This document shows, one piece after another, positions 1 to 7,847 of a stretch of DNA of 36,599 bases. The stretch is from a virus: the IMG/VR virus record IMGVR_UViG_3300043429_000464, positions 1 to 36,599 of that record, one strand, 5' to 3'. Numbering within the stretch: the stretch's first letter is position 1; each line of letters starts with the position of its first letter. Position numbers and translations under genes: made by a program. Below the pieces are notes generated by a model, which made no database searches, was not told the origin of the DNA, and was given only the letters and a program-made list of their open reading frames with translations.

Positions 1-19
1 AATGTGGCGTACGTCGATG
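1..19. repeat. Terminal direct repeat, left copy (circle closure)
   Basis: These 19 bases are identical to the last 19 bases of the window (36581-36599). The helicase reading frame continues across the join without a stop or shift, so the repeat is best read as an assembly overlap of a circular or circularly permuted genome and not as a biological terminal repeat. The non-redundant unit is 36,580 bp. Confidence 0.93.
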
Positions 20-900
20 GCACCACGTCAAAAGGCGAGCGTGCGGCGATCCTGGAAGGGTTCGCTGCGATGCAGTTCGGCTACTTGGTGAACATCGATG
101 TGTTGACAACTGGCTTCGACGCTCCCTGCATCGACTCGATCGCTTTGCTGCGGCCGAGCGAATCGAAGGGTCTGGTTTACCAGATGATCGGGCGAGGGTT
201 GCGAAAGCACGAATCGAAAGCCGATTGCCTGGTGCTTGACTTCGCGGGAAACCTCCTCCGTCATGGTCCCATCAACACGTTCGCGGACGATGATGGACGG
301 GACAAGGAGAAGCGAGAGGGAACCGGCGAGGCACCAGGGAAACCGTGCCCAGAATGCAAGGAGATCGTCCCGGCAAGTGCGTCGCGGTGCTTTTCCTGCG
401 GGCATGAGTTCCCACCTCGGGAGATCAGGCACGGGATCAAGCCAACCGAGGCACCAGTGATTGGTCCCGATGGATCACGGATAGAGATTGCGAACGTCAG
501 GGAGATGCGAGTGAGCGTCTACGCACCTGAGCACAAGCCTAGGATGATCCGCATCACCTACAGCCTGGAGGATCAGCCAGGCGTGACTGAGTACGTTTGT
601 TTGGAGCATCCGAGCGGATCGTATCAGCGTCGCCAGGCTGAGGCATGGTGGCGTGACAGGTGCTCAACTCCGATCCCTCCTCATTGCTGGGCAGCGTACC
701 GACTGTGGAAGGCGTGCCCTGAGGCGTTCGGGATCCCGCAACAGCTTGAGCTCCGCTGGCAGAAGGGTAAGAAGTGGCCCGACATCGTGCGGGCAATCGG
801 TATCCAAAAGTGCATTTTCGAGGACGGGTATTTAGCCGATCTGATGGATGACATCACGATCGATAGCGACATTTTTCAGAGTCTACGGAGGGTGAAATGA
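1..900 (+). CDS. DEAH-type superfamily 2 helicase, C-terminal part (continues from 35768)
   Basis: This is the C-terminal half of one 570-residue helicase that starts at 35768 and crosses the circular join; codon 272 (AAT) is at 1-3. The segment holds the second RecA-like domain: a TTGFDAP motif and the motif VI sequence QMIGRGLRKH, which carries the arginine finger. A four-cysteine zinc ribbon (CPEC...CFSCG) follows, then a Trp-rich C-terminal region of unknown role. Phage helicases of this type unwind DNA during replication or recombination using ATP. The stop overlaps the next start (ATGA at 897-900), implying translational coupling. A short version starting at GTG 4 would lack Walker A and is only an artefact of the cut. 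Confidence 0.92.
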   Translation, partial: NVAYVDGTTSKGERAAILEGFAAMQFGYLVNIDVLTTGFDAPCIDSIALLRPSESKGLVYQMIGRGLRKHESKADCLVLDFAGNLLRHGPINTFADDDGRDKEKREGTGEAPGKPCPECKEIVPASASRCFSCGHEFPPREIRHGIKPTEAPVIGPDGSRIEIANVREMRVSVYAPEHKPRMIRITYSLEDQPGVTEYVCLEHPSGSYQRRQAEAWWRDRCSTPIPPHCWAAYRLWKACPEAFGIPQQLELRWQKGKKWPDIVRAIGIQKCIFEDGYLADLMDDITIDSDIFQSLRRVK

Positions 901-1508
901 CAAAGATCAGCAAGTACATGACGAAGCAGGAAATTTCCGACAGAATTCAGATGATGCACGAGGCTTTGACGCTGCACAGAATGAGCCTGAGCACCGATCC
1001 AGAGGCAAGGCGAAGGCTTGAGGCATCCATCGAGCGTCACGCTCGGCAGCGTTTCACGCCAGTTCAGCGGCTCCATATTCTTGCTAATGTTCGGGCGACG
1101 ATGGACACGCCATGCGACACTGGGTTGCCGTGGTTGCCTCCTCTCGGTGAGGCGTTCATGGAGCATTTGATTCATAAAGACGGCGCAAACGTCCCGCTCA
1201 CAACTGAGGAGGAGGCGTGGCGGGATGCGGTGTACGCTGAGCGGAAGTACGTGCAGGACACTATCCGCAAGGCGTTCTGTTCACCGACTCAAACGCTGTG
1301 GGAGGGCCTGAGTCGGTTCGGTCACGATCTGCTGAACATGCACAATCGTCCTGATCTCAACAATGCAGCGTTCAGGAAGTCAGTGCGTGCGGCGATGATC
1401 GACGCCTGGGGTCGGTACCAGGCTGGCCAGCGATCCGGCTACTACTACGAACAAGAGCGACTGCAAAAACAGGAGGCGGACTGCATCGCCCGAGGTGCGA
1501 CAACGTGA
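897..1508 (+). CDS. Hypothetical protein, 203 aa, replication operon
   Basis: I do not recognise this protein. It is soluble, charged and probably mostly helical, with a Lys/Arg- and Glu-rich N-terminal third and a C-terminal stretch of aromatic and Gln residues (a run of three Tyr followed by EQERLQKQ). It has no signal peptide or membrane segment. Its ATG overlaps the helicase stop by four bases and its own stop overlaps the next start (GTGA), so it sits tightly inside the helicase-primase operon. A helicase or primase accessory role would be a guess from position only. Confidence 0.8.
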   Translation: MTKISKYMTKQEISDRIQMMHEALTLHRMSLSTDPEARRRLEASIERHARQRFTPVQRLHILANVRATMDTPCDTGLPWLPPLGEAFMEHLIHKDGANVPLTTEEEAWRDAVYAERKYVQDTIRKAFCSPTQTLWEGLSRFGHDLLNMHNRPDLNNAAFRKSVRAAMIDAWGRYQAGQRSGYYYEQERLQKQEADCIARGATT

Positions 1509-1699
1509 ACATCGAGTTCATGGGCGGGCCTTTGGACGGTGAAACGAGATCGTACATCATGCATCTTTGGCCGCCTGCCAGGATCATGGTGAGGCGTGAG
1601 GCGGAAGACGGGCGGGTCGTCGTTCACGTCTATCGGTACGCGGGCGGGAAAACGATGTCGGTGGTTGCGTATGAGTTTGAGCGCAGCGAGGAGGGCTGA
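1505..1699 (+). CDS. Small hypothetical protein, 64 aa
   Basis: This compact 64-residue protein starts at a GTG that overlaps the previous stop. It opens with the pattern FMGGPLDGE, which resembles small phage proteins with a beta-rich 'GGP.DG' start that are common beside replication genes. A predicted beta content (VVVHVYRY, VVAYEFER) suggests a single small beta fold. No catalytic residues are evident. It ends three bases before the primase gene and has a GAGGAG ribosome site for that gene inside its 3' end. Confidence 0.7.
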   Translation: MNIEFMGGPLDGETRSYIMHLWPPARIMVRREAEDGRVVVHVYRYAGGKTMSVVAYEFERSEEG

Positions 1700-1702
1700 G
1701 CG

Positions 1703-3844
1703 ATGGGAACCTGGGAGCACATCCCGCAGGAGCTGAAAGAGCTGAGGCAGTGGACGACATGGTGGGCGACTTCTGACGGGCGAAAGGGATTCGCCGGGAA
1801 GTCAAACGAGCCATCAACCTGGCGGACGTTCGATCAGGTGAAAGCGGCTGAGAAGATCGCGTTCGTCATCGGCGAGCGTGGCGAATTTGTGGGCGTCGAT
1901 CTCGATGATTGCATCGTCGATGACGAATTCACCGATCAGGCGGCCGAGATCCTCCAGGCGTTCGCGGGCGTGTCGTACGCTGAAATCTCGCCATCGGGAA
2001 CCGGTGCGAAACTGCTAATTCGCGGCAGCAAACCAGACTGGGCTGTGTCCCGTGCTGGAACCTGGCTGGAATGCTACGACAACCGGCGTTTCTGGTGCCT
2101 TACCGGTCAGGTAATCGGGCCAGAGTGGGCGACGATCGGCCAGGATGAGGGACAGGTGGAATGGCTGTGCCAAAACTGGCTCAGGAAGCCCGAAAATAGC
2201 CCGCCAGAACGCACGGAGGCACCGATTCGTCTGGAGAGCCAGGCAAGCGTGTGGGATCGTGCGATGGGGTACGTTGAATCCTGCCCGCCTGCGATGGTCG
2301 GCGGCCGGGATAACGCAGCCTACAGCCTGGCCGGGAACCTGATGGCGATCGTCGACGAGTACGGGCAGGGACTCACCGACGAGGAGGTGTATCAGCTCCT
2401 CGCCCTCTGGAACGGGCGGAATCCCGAGCCACTGAGCGATCATGAGATCCAGACGAAGGTGAGATCAGCCAGGCAGAACGGAACGCCTCGCGAACTGAAA
2501 CGACCGGAAGTGGCTGGATGGCCTTCGATCGATGCCATCACGATCCAGGCTGATGACGAAGAAATCGATGTGAACCTCGATGGGTTCCTCGACCGATCGC
2601 GGGAGTCAAGGAATTCAACCTGGCCGGAAGCGTTGCTCTACCCTCCAGGATTCTTGGGCGATGTTGTCCGGTGGATCAACTCGCAGAACAGCAGGCCAAG
2701 CCCGATCCTAGCCTTGCCTGGTGCTTTGGCGCTGCTCAGTGTGCTCTTGGGATCCAAGTGGAAGGACAAAACCGGCCAACATGCCAATCTGTATTTGATT
2801 TCAGTTGGCGGGCCTGGTTCAGGGAAGGCTGCGCCGATCCGAGTGGTTCAGGATGTGCTCAACGATTGCAATGCCTCAAAACTCTGGACCGGGAAGACGA
2901 CCAGCGATTCTGCGATCGCATCGTGCATGAAAACCTGCCCGACGAAACTGTTCATCTGGGACGAGTTCGGCAAGTTCCTCCAGAAAACGAAGATGGCCTA
3001 CGGTGGAGGACCGCTGAACAGCGTTCAAGATGCCATGCTCGAACTGTGGGCACCTGGCAAGGTCTGGAAGCAGAAAACGTACAGTGATAGCAGCCACAAC
3101 AAGGAAATCGACAATCCATTCATGTCCCTCCTTGCTGCAACCACGCCTCAGACCCTCTGGGCCGGATTCGATGAGTCGAACCTAGTCGATGGGTTTTCAG
3201 CGCGCCTGCTGGTGTTCGTCGAGCCCAACTACGCGCCACTCATCGAGCGAGAGCGTCAGGATGTGCCAGAGTCGATCCTTGCACCCGCTCGATGGTGGCT
3301 GAGATTCACTGAGAACCAGGGCGACATGAAAGCGGTGCATCCAGGTTGCAGGGTGATTCCAGACGGTGAGGGAGCGTCGGACATCTTCAAAGCGATGGCG
3401 CAGCATGTCGACAGCAACCACAAAGACGAGGTGGCATGTGCTCAGTGGGCACGGGCACCAGAGAAGGCCCGCAGGCTAGCCATGCTTTACGCTTGCAGCC
3501 GAGATCAAGAGGCACCCGTCGTCGACCGAGCGGCTGCCAACTGGGGTTGTCAGGTTGTTGAGATTGCGACGACGCAGTTCCTCAAGCACGCTCGCCGGGA
3601 GATCGGTGGAAGCGATCATGCAGCTCAGAAGTGGCGTCGAATCCTTTCGTTCATTGTTGCCGAGTCGAAGCAAAAACGAGTTGTCACAAGGCGGCAGATT
3701 TTGCGGAAGTTTAGCATCCCAGTGAGCGAAGCCGACAAGATCCTTACTGCGATGCTGGAGGCTCGCCAGATTGCATTGGTGAAGGGTTCCGACGCGCCGC
3801 AGAAGGGCGGGAAACAGTCGGTGTACTTTCGGGCGATAGACTGA
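1703..3844 (+). CDS. Primase-polymerase / DUF3987-type ATPase fusion, 713 aa
   Basis: This is a large replication protein. Residues about 55-135 resemble the archaeo-eukaryotic primase fold of NrS-1-like primase-polymerases: GVDLDDC (64-70) supplies the metal-binding acidic motif, SPSGTGAK (97-103) sits where the 'sxH' motif normally lies, and YDNRRFWCLTG follows. Residues about 200-258 look like a PriCT linker domain. The C-terminal half is a P-loop ATPase of the DUF3987 kind, with Walker A GGPGSGK (369-375) and Walker B LFIWDEF (416-422). Together these would prime and unwind DNA at the phage fork. The usual His of motif II is Lys here. The stop lies in a head-on overlap with the minus-strand gene 3744-4076. 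Confidence 0.85.
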   Translation: MGTWEHIPQELKELRQWTTWWATSDGRKGFAGKSNEPSTWRTFDQVKAAEKIAFVIGERGEFVGVDLDDCIVDDEFTDQAAEILQAFAGVSYAEISPSGTGAKLLIRGSKPDWAVSRAGTWLECYDNRRFWCLTGQVIGPEWATIGQDEGQVEWLCQNWLRKPENSPPERTEAPIRLESQASVWDRAMGYVESCPPAMVGGRDNAAYSLAGNLMAIVDEYGQGLTDEEVYQLLALWNGRNPEPLSDHEIQTKVRSARQNGTPRELKRPEVAGWPSIDAITIQADDEEIDVNLDGFLDRSRESRNSTWPEALLYPPGFLGDVVRWINSQNSRPSPILALPGALALLSVLLGSKWKDKTGQHANLYLISVGGPGSGKAAPIRVVQDVLNDCNASKLWTGKTTSDSAIASCMKTCPTKLFIWDEFGKFLQKTKMAYGGGPLNSVQDAMLELWAPGKVWKQKTYSDSSHNKEIDNPFMSLLAATTPQTLWAGFDESNLVDGFSARLLVFVEPNYAPLIERERQDVPESILAPARWWLRFTENQGDMKAVHPGCRVIPDGEGASDIFKAMAQHVDSNHKDEVACAQWARAPEKARRLAMLYACSRDQEAPVVDRAAANWGCQVVEIATTQFLKHARREIGGSDHAAQKWRRILSFIVAESKQKRVVTRRQILRKFSIPVSEADKILTAMLEARQIALVKGSDAPQKGGKQSVYFRAID

Positions 3845-4076
3845 GAAGGGCGATCGATTTGATGGTCGATCTCAGGATCGTGTAAACGTGTTGGTTCGGG
3901 TCGTCTGGCTCATACTTTGGACGATCCACCAGCCAGCAGCCGAGCGTGATGGATGATCTCGTCTTCTTCACCAGTTCACCGACGAGGCGGATGGTGTAGA
4001 CTTCATCGCCTTCCGCATGGTCGAGAAAGACCACCTGGTAGATGCTGCCGATTTCAAGCTTCGTCTGGGTGCTCAT
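3744..4076 (-). CDS. Small hypothetical protein, last gene of the leftward operon
   Basis: This 110-residue product has a regular, beta-rich N-terminal two thirds (KLEIGSIYQVVFLDH, YTIRLVGELV, ITLGCWLVD) and a low-complexity Ser/Pro/Ala tail. The tail is encoded in the stretch that runs antisense to the last 101 bases of the primase gene, so it may be under little selection. The start overlaps the preceding gene on the same strand (stop at 4054), as expected in this tightly packed operon. No family recognised. The N-terminal part is probably real; the exact C-terminus is less certain. Confidence 0.62.
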   Translation of the reverse strand: MSTQTKLEIGSIYQVVFLDHAEGDEVYTIRLVGELVKKTRSSITLGCWLVDRPKYEPDDPNQHVYTILRSTIKSIALLSLSPESTPTVSRPSAARRNPSPMQSGEPPASQ

Positions 4077-4422
4077 ACTGTTCGCCTTGTTCCTCGGATT
4101 CGATGGCCAGTTGCAGAGCGAACATAACGCGGGCGGCAGCGTTTACTAGGTGCGGTTCCGATCGGTCGCCACACTGCCACTGAACTAGGTGGCCCATAGC
4201 GTGGCCCATGTGCTCCTCAATCGGGATCCGCTTCCAGTTGTCCTGCCCGTACTTACGCAGTCCAAACCCGACGCATTCGGCGAGCACCCTGAGAGCCTGC
4301 ATCGGGAGAGCGTCATAACGGGCACGGGTAAAACTGTGCTTCCCTCCGTCCTTCGTCGTGACGGTTTCGCCTTCCTTTGGAACCGGCACCCAGTCCAGCC
4401 TGGTGTCCTTCTTCTTCGTCAT
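4054..4422 (-). CDS. dATP/dGTP diphosphohydrolase-like protein (PF18909/DUF5664 type), 122 aa
   Basis: The central pattern RYDALPMQALRVLAECVGFGLRKYG followed by NWKRIP, a conserved EEHMGHAMGHLVQW helix and a PHLVNAAARVMFALQ helix fits the phage all-alpha, MazG-like NTP pyrophosphohydrolase family annotated as dATP/dGTP diphosphohydrolase. Such enzymes convert deoxynucleoside triphosphates to monophosphates, balancing or purging nucleotide pools in the infected cell. No PurZ-like adenylosuccinate synthase homologue is present, so this is not evidence of base Z. It overlaps its neighbours by a few bases on both sides. Family assignment is from motif memory only. Confidence 0.75.
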   Translation of the reverse strand: MTKKKDTRLDWVPVPKEGETVTTKDGGKHSFTRARYDALPMQALRVLAECVGFGLRKYGQDNWKRIPIEEHMGHAMGHLVQWQCGDRSEPHLVNAAARVMFALQLAIESEEQGEQYEHPDEA

Positions 4423-5300
4423 TGTGCCCTCTGCGCATCGATCAACAATCTGCCAGGTCGCCCGTCAACGTCTGGTGTCACCTGCAGCCAGAGGGCACCG
4501 ATTCCCTTTGGCCCGTGTCGCTTTTCCACCTCGAAACCATGATCGCCATCGTCCCAGGCATCTTTGTACCCTGGTGCTCGCAAGTGCAGCTGGTCGTCAT
4601 GGTAGATGCTTCCCTTCTCGCTGATCCGCTGCCGACGAATGGGAAAGATCCAGGAGTCGTGAGTATGCCCCGTGAATACCACTCGGGCGTCTGGCGTATC
4701 GGCCGCGATTCGGTTCGTTTGGATGGTGCCTTTTGTCACTGGACCACCTCCGCCAGTTCCGTGGTAATGATGCAGCCAGAACGATCCCTTGTTGGTCGGT
4801 TCCTTTTTGGTGGATCGCTTGAAAGTGATTCTAACCCACCCACCGTAGCCTGATGTCTCAACTGGTGAGCCATGCGACCGAAGGCCAACGGCTAGCCGGT
4901 CGGTCAGGTCGGTTTCGTGCACGTCCTGAATTTTCGTTTCGTGATTGCCTCGGCCGAGGATCGCAAAGATCGATGCAAACGGGCGGTAGAAATCGACAGC
5001 CGTTTCGACAAGCGAATCGAGATACTTCGCGGTTTGGTGCTCAGGTCTGATCGCTGTTTTGTTGTTGCGGCGATCGTACTTGCCCTGCATCGCACAGAAC
5101 AGGTCGCCGTTGTCGATCACTGGTGCGTTGTACTCGGACGCTTCGTTCAGGTGCTTGCGTTCGACCTGTTGCAGGCATTTCGGGTTGTCGTGATGGACAT
5201 CGGTGCGAAGCAGCAACCACACCGATTCACTCGCTGGCACATCCCAGAAGGTGATTTCATTTACGTTTCGGCTGATCTTTTTTAGCGTCCAGGTTTGCAT
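4419..5300 (-). CDS. Calcineurin-like metallophosphoesterase, 293 aa
   Basis: All hallmark metal-binding blocks of the metallophosphoesterase fold are visible in order: DVHH (34-37, the DxH motif), NGDLF (64-68, GD), GRGNHE (116-121, the GNH(D/E) motif), HHYHG (177-181) and TGHTHD (210-215, GHxH). The enzyme probably uses two metal ions to hydrolyse a phosphomonoester or phosphodiester, which could be nucleic acid or a nucleotide; the substrate cannot be told. It lies among non-structural genes at the distal end of the virion operon, next to a dNTP diphosphohydrolase. The 3' end overlaps the next gene by four bases and the 5' end is overlapped 44 bases by the upstream gene. Confidence 0.9.
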   Translation of the reverse strand: MQTWTLKKISRNVNEITFWDVPASESVWLLLRTDVHHDNPKCLQQVERKHLNEASEYNAPVIDNGDLFCAMQGKYDRRNNKTAIRPEHQTAKYLDSLVETAVDFYRPFASIFAILGRGNHETKIQDVHETDLTDRLAVGLRSHGSPVETSGYGGWVRITFKRSTKKEPTNKGSFWLHHYHGTGGGGPVTKGTIQTNRIAADTPDARVVFTGHTHDSWIFPIRRQRISEKGSIYHDDQLHLRAPGYKDAWDDGDHGFEVEKRHGPKGIGALWLQVTPDVDGRPGRLLIDAQRAQ

Positions 5301-5487
5301 CTCGGTCGGCTCCTAGATTGAGTCGTTGCCTGATCTCCGAAACTCGTTTCTCGCTCCACGCATCCAGCCACCCAGCGAACCACCAGAAGCGATCCGAACT
5401 GCCGATCGGGTGCGGGCAGTCGTCAAACGGTGTCCCGTTCTCAAACGCCTCCGAACCAGTTGTGACGGCCATCTTCTTTTTCGCCAT
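5257..5487 (-). CDS. Ribosome modulation factor-like small protein, 76 aa
   Basis: The start is placed at the ATG beginning MAKKKMAVTTG; longer versions add unrelated residues read from the upstream gene. The core EAFENG...DCPHP then S-DRFWWFAGWLDAW resembles the ribosome modulation factor/CrpP family, whose members carry a CPY-like turn followed by a WLAGW motif. RMF binds the 16S rRNA region near the anti-Shine-Dalgarno sequence and causes ribosome dimerisation; phage homologues are of unknown use. The C-terminus is strongly charged. The gene overlaps both neighbours (47 and 44 bases). Assignment rests on one motif, so it is moderate. Confidence 0.6.
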   Translation of the reverse strand: MAKKKMAVTTGSEAFENGTPFDDCPHPIGSSDRFWWFAGWLDAWSEKRVSEIRQRLNLGADRDANLDAKKDQPKRK

Positions 5488-5950
5488 CGCAATCGTCTTT
5501 CGTTCGCTTGCACGCCTCACGGATGATCGATCGCCACGGATCGAAAGGGTTGAGCCAAAGTATAGCACCGGTCGCCACGGCTCGGACAGAAGCAGCCAGC
5601 GTGACGCTCCAGTTGAACTGCTTGGCGTTCGCTTCCAGGTCGTTTGCTAGCCTGTCGATTTGATCGAGGCATTTTGACCAGCCCAGAGCGTTCATTTCAT
5701 GCTGAACGCGACGGCACCCACAACCTTTGGGTGGATCGATGCCGAAATGGTGCTTGATGATTTTGGCGACGTGATCGCCTGGTCGGTCGGCTCGGTTCTC
5801 AACGAAATGACGCTCGGCGGTGCGTCTGATGGTCTGCTTGAGCGAGACATCGACCACAACCGGCGCGTCATTTGGACAGCAGGCGAACTGCGTCACCGGG
5901 ACCGGTGCGAGGTGAACAACTCCGCATCGCGGGCAGGTTGATTCGATCAT
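5441..5950 (-). CDS. Zinc-binding-type hypothetical protein with GCGC motif, 169 aa
   Basis: The ATG at 5950 overlaps the stop of the upstream Cys-rich protein (ATGA), which decides the start; a GTG nine bases earlier is less likely. The N-terminus has a zinc-knuckle-like CPRCG...CCPND. Residues about 60-105 carry GDHVAKIIKHHFGI followed by KGCGCRRVQHEMNALGW, a pattern seen in small phage and planctomycete proteins that combine a 'CxC' turn with two helices. A hydrophobic helix near residues 118-135 could be a membrane or core helix. Function unknown. The 3' end overlaps the RMF-like gene. Confidence 0.68.
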   Translation of the reverse strand: MIESTCPRCGVVHLAPVPVTQFACCPNDAPVVVDVSLKQTIRRTAERHFVENRADRPGDHVAKIIKHHFGIDPPKGCGCRRVQHEMNALGWSKCLDQIDRLANDLEANAKQFNWSVTLAASVRAVATGAILWLNPFDPWRSIIREACKRTKDDCDGEKEDGRHNWFGGV

Positions 5951-7488
5951 GGAGCGCACGCGATGGTGAGAGTAATTGTCGAGCCTGGCCAGCCAGAACT
6001 AAGCGCAATGGCAACGGTTGACGGTGCGGGTCCAGAGTCGAGGCAGCATTCGTCCAACCAAAGTTCACTGACTCCAGACTGGCAGATCGGATCAGGTGCG
6101 TCAATTCCTTCGCTGCACTGGCTGAAAACACATCGTGTGAATTCCATCGTGATATCTTCGGCAACATCACCACCTGCTGCGTTCAGCGTGTGACTCGCAC
6201 AAAGGCTATTGCAGGCAATCGTGATTGTTGCTCCGTAGCTTTTCGTGTAGTCAACAAAACTCCCGCACTTGTGGCCGAAGCACTCGGGAGCAATCGGTAG
6301 GCATGGCACCTCGACGTTCGCTGGTTTCCAGTTGATGACATCATCACCGATCTTGGCGTCGCAAGTTGCCGACATCGGTGAACGTGGCCCGAGTTGGTTG
6401 TATTGTGGCCAGTCGCTGAAATCGTCTGGAATTCGGATCGGCAAGGCGTTTGGATCCTCGTATATGAAATAGCAGAGCGGGTCGCCTGGCGTCTGTGCTT
6501 TCCAGTTCGGGATGTCATTGTCGCCAGCCACGCAGGCCTCGATATCCCAGTTGCATTCGTCGCAATGCGGATCGAAGCAGTATTTAGAGGTGGTAAGTTC
6601 AACCCAGACCGGCGTGTCGTCGCAACCGAGGTAGCGATTCTGTGCCGATGTCGTCATGTCTAACGGATCGACTCCATTGACGGGAGCGAACTGCTGGCCA
6701 AACTCGCACCACCAAGCCGCCCAGCCTTCATAGGAGGATGTTCCAGGGTCGAGAGGGTCAAAGTTCGGATCGTCTGGGTCGCATGTCACAGCGGGTGCTG
6801 TGTTGCAATCAACATCTTTCGGGCAGTAGGTGTTGTAATAATTCACCACCTCGTATTTGAGAAACGACTGCACTTCGGTTTTTCTGTGGACCGTCACGCC
6901 AGCAGAAAATACCTGGTCAGGCGAGCCACCGAGAAACTGAAGGTTGACTTCTACCTCATCCCATACTTTGAGCTTGAGGCGAACGTGAACATCGTTGACT
7001 GCCTGAGTCACGATGTGGTACCGCTGCACCTCGCAGTCGCTGACCAGCCCGATCTGGCTTGGAGGAGCCAATCGATACATCGCGGCCCATGTCGAGCAAA
7101 GCGTGCAAGTTCCAGGCGTCACCGGTCCACCCGGACCACCGCCAGGGCCACCGCCACCACCACCGGGAGGAGGCGGAGACTCAACACACCAGCAAGCCGA
7201 GCCAGTCGTTGTGAATGGATATTGAGGAGGCGAGAACGCTTTCCAGCAGTCTCCGATTCGCCCGTCCCACGCCTCGTCGATCGAGTAATCGAGGAGATCA
7301 TAAACCGTTGGCGTCCCGCAGTATCTCAAAACGAGCGTACAGCCTGGGATTGCGTTGATCGCCTTGTTGACTGCCCAGGAAACAGTTTCTTCGCCGTATG
7401 TTACCGAGACGTTCGTGATCGTCTTAGTACACGGCGAGCATTCGCCACCCGCGCAACATTGACATCCGGCAGCATGCTTGTTTGGCAT
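5947..7488 (-). CDS. Cysteine-rich structural (tail-tip/adhesin-type) protein, 513 aa
   Basis: The start is ATG 7488, one base beyond the stop of the preceding gene. I count 35 cysteines in 513 residues (6.8%), starting with a dense cluster GCQCCAGGECSPC at residues 8-20. A Pro-then-Gly linker (four Pro and more than ten Gly, around residue 106-124) separates an N-terminal segment from the larger Cys-rich body. The position at the end of the tail module argues for a distal tail, fibre or host-contact protein. Disulphides or metal sites would stiffen it outside the cell. There is no signal peptide. I do not recognise a named family. Confidence 0.82.
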   Translation of the reverse strand: MPNKHAAGCQCCAGGECSPCTKTITNVSVTYGEETVSWAVNKAINAIPGCTLVLRYCGTPTVYDLLDYSIDEAWDGRIGDCWKAFSPPQYPFTTTGSACWCVESPPPPGGGGGGPGGGPGGPVTPGTCTLCSTWAAMYRLAPPSQIGLVSDCEVQRYHIVTQAVNDVHVRLKLKVWDEVEVNLQFLGGSPDQVFSAGVTVHRKTEVQSFLKYEVVNYYNTYCPKDVDCNTAPAVTCDPDDPNFDPLDPGTSSYEGWAAWWCEFGQQFAPVNGVDPLDMTTSAQNRYLGCDDTPVWVELTTSKYCFDPHCDECNWDIEACVAGDNDIPNWKAQTPGDPLCYFIYEDPNALPIRIPDDFSDWPQYNQLGPRSPMSATCDAKIGDDVINWKPANVEVPCLPIAPECFGHKCGSFVDYTKSYGATITIACNSLCASHTLNAAGGDVAEDITMEFTRCVFSQCSEGIDAPDPICQSGVSELWLDECCLDSGPAPSTVAIALSSGWPGSTITLTIACAP

Positions 7489-7489
7489 C

Positions 7490-7846
7490 TTAGACGATCC
7501 CGAAAACCATCTGGAGCGTACGGGCAGCACCTTCAGCCGATCCGCTGACAACCTTCACCACGGTCGGAGTTGTCGTTGGCCCACCGATCGCAGCCTTGAA
7601 AGCGGTTTCATCCAGTGCGACATGGCGACTGGTGCCCACGTTCACGCTGTAGGCTGTGCCTTCCTTGTAGACCGGCTTGTACGTGACGCCTCCATCGTCT
7701 GAGACTTCAAACGTGAACGACGTACCGGTGAGAGCGGCTGGCGTCACGATCGCCAGTGGTGTTTTGTCGAGTGGCACCGTCACCGCTGCCGATGTGGTCG
7801 CGGCGCTTGCAATCGTCACGTTCGAGCGTTCAATCTTCGTTGCCAT
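7490..7846 (-). CDS. Probable virion/tail-associated protein, 118 aa
   Basis: The chosen ATG (MATKIERSN) lies two bases after the upstream stop; an earlier in-frame start would run into that gene. The sequence is Thr/Val/Ala rich with alternating hydrophobic positions and the segment FTFEVSDDGGVTYKPVYKEG, which looks like a small beta-sandwich of the kind found in phage decoration, collar or tail-tip proteins. It has no cysteine and no membrane segment. It lies between two other tail-end genes and is almost certainly co-translated with them. Precise role unknown. Confidence 0.72.
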   Translation of the reverse strand: MATKIERSNVTIASAATTSAAVTVPLDKTPLAIVTPAALTGTSFTFEVSDDGGVTYKPVYKEGTAYSVNVGTSRHVALDETAFKAAIGGPTTTPTVVKVVSGSAEGAARTLQMVFGIV

Positions 7847-7847
7847 G

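Noticed and set aside
1-19. Biological terminal redundancy
   Set aside because: Nineteen bases inside a helicase gene with the frame kept across the join fits an assembly overlap; phage terminal repeats are usually far longer or at a non-coding site.
3852-3871. Hairpin GATCGA/TCGATC as bidirectional terminator at the operon meeting point
   Set aside because: The stem has only six pairs, there is no T run on either side, and GATCG is a very common word in this genome.
4054-4422. Evidence for a diaminopurine (Z) genome
   Set aside because: The diphosphohydrolase-like gene alone is common in ordinary phages, and no PurZ homologue was found.
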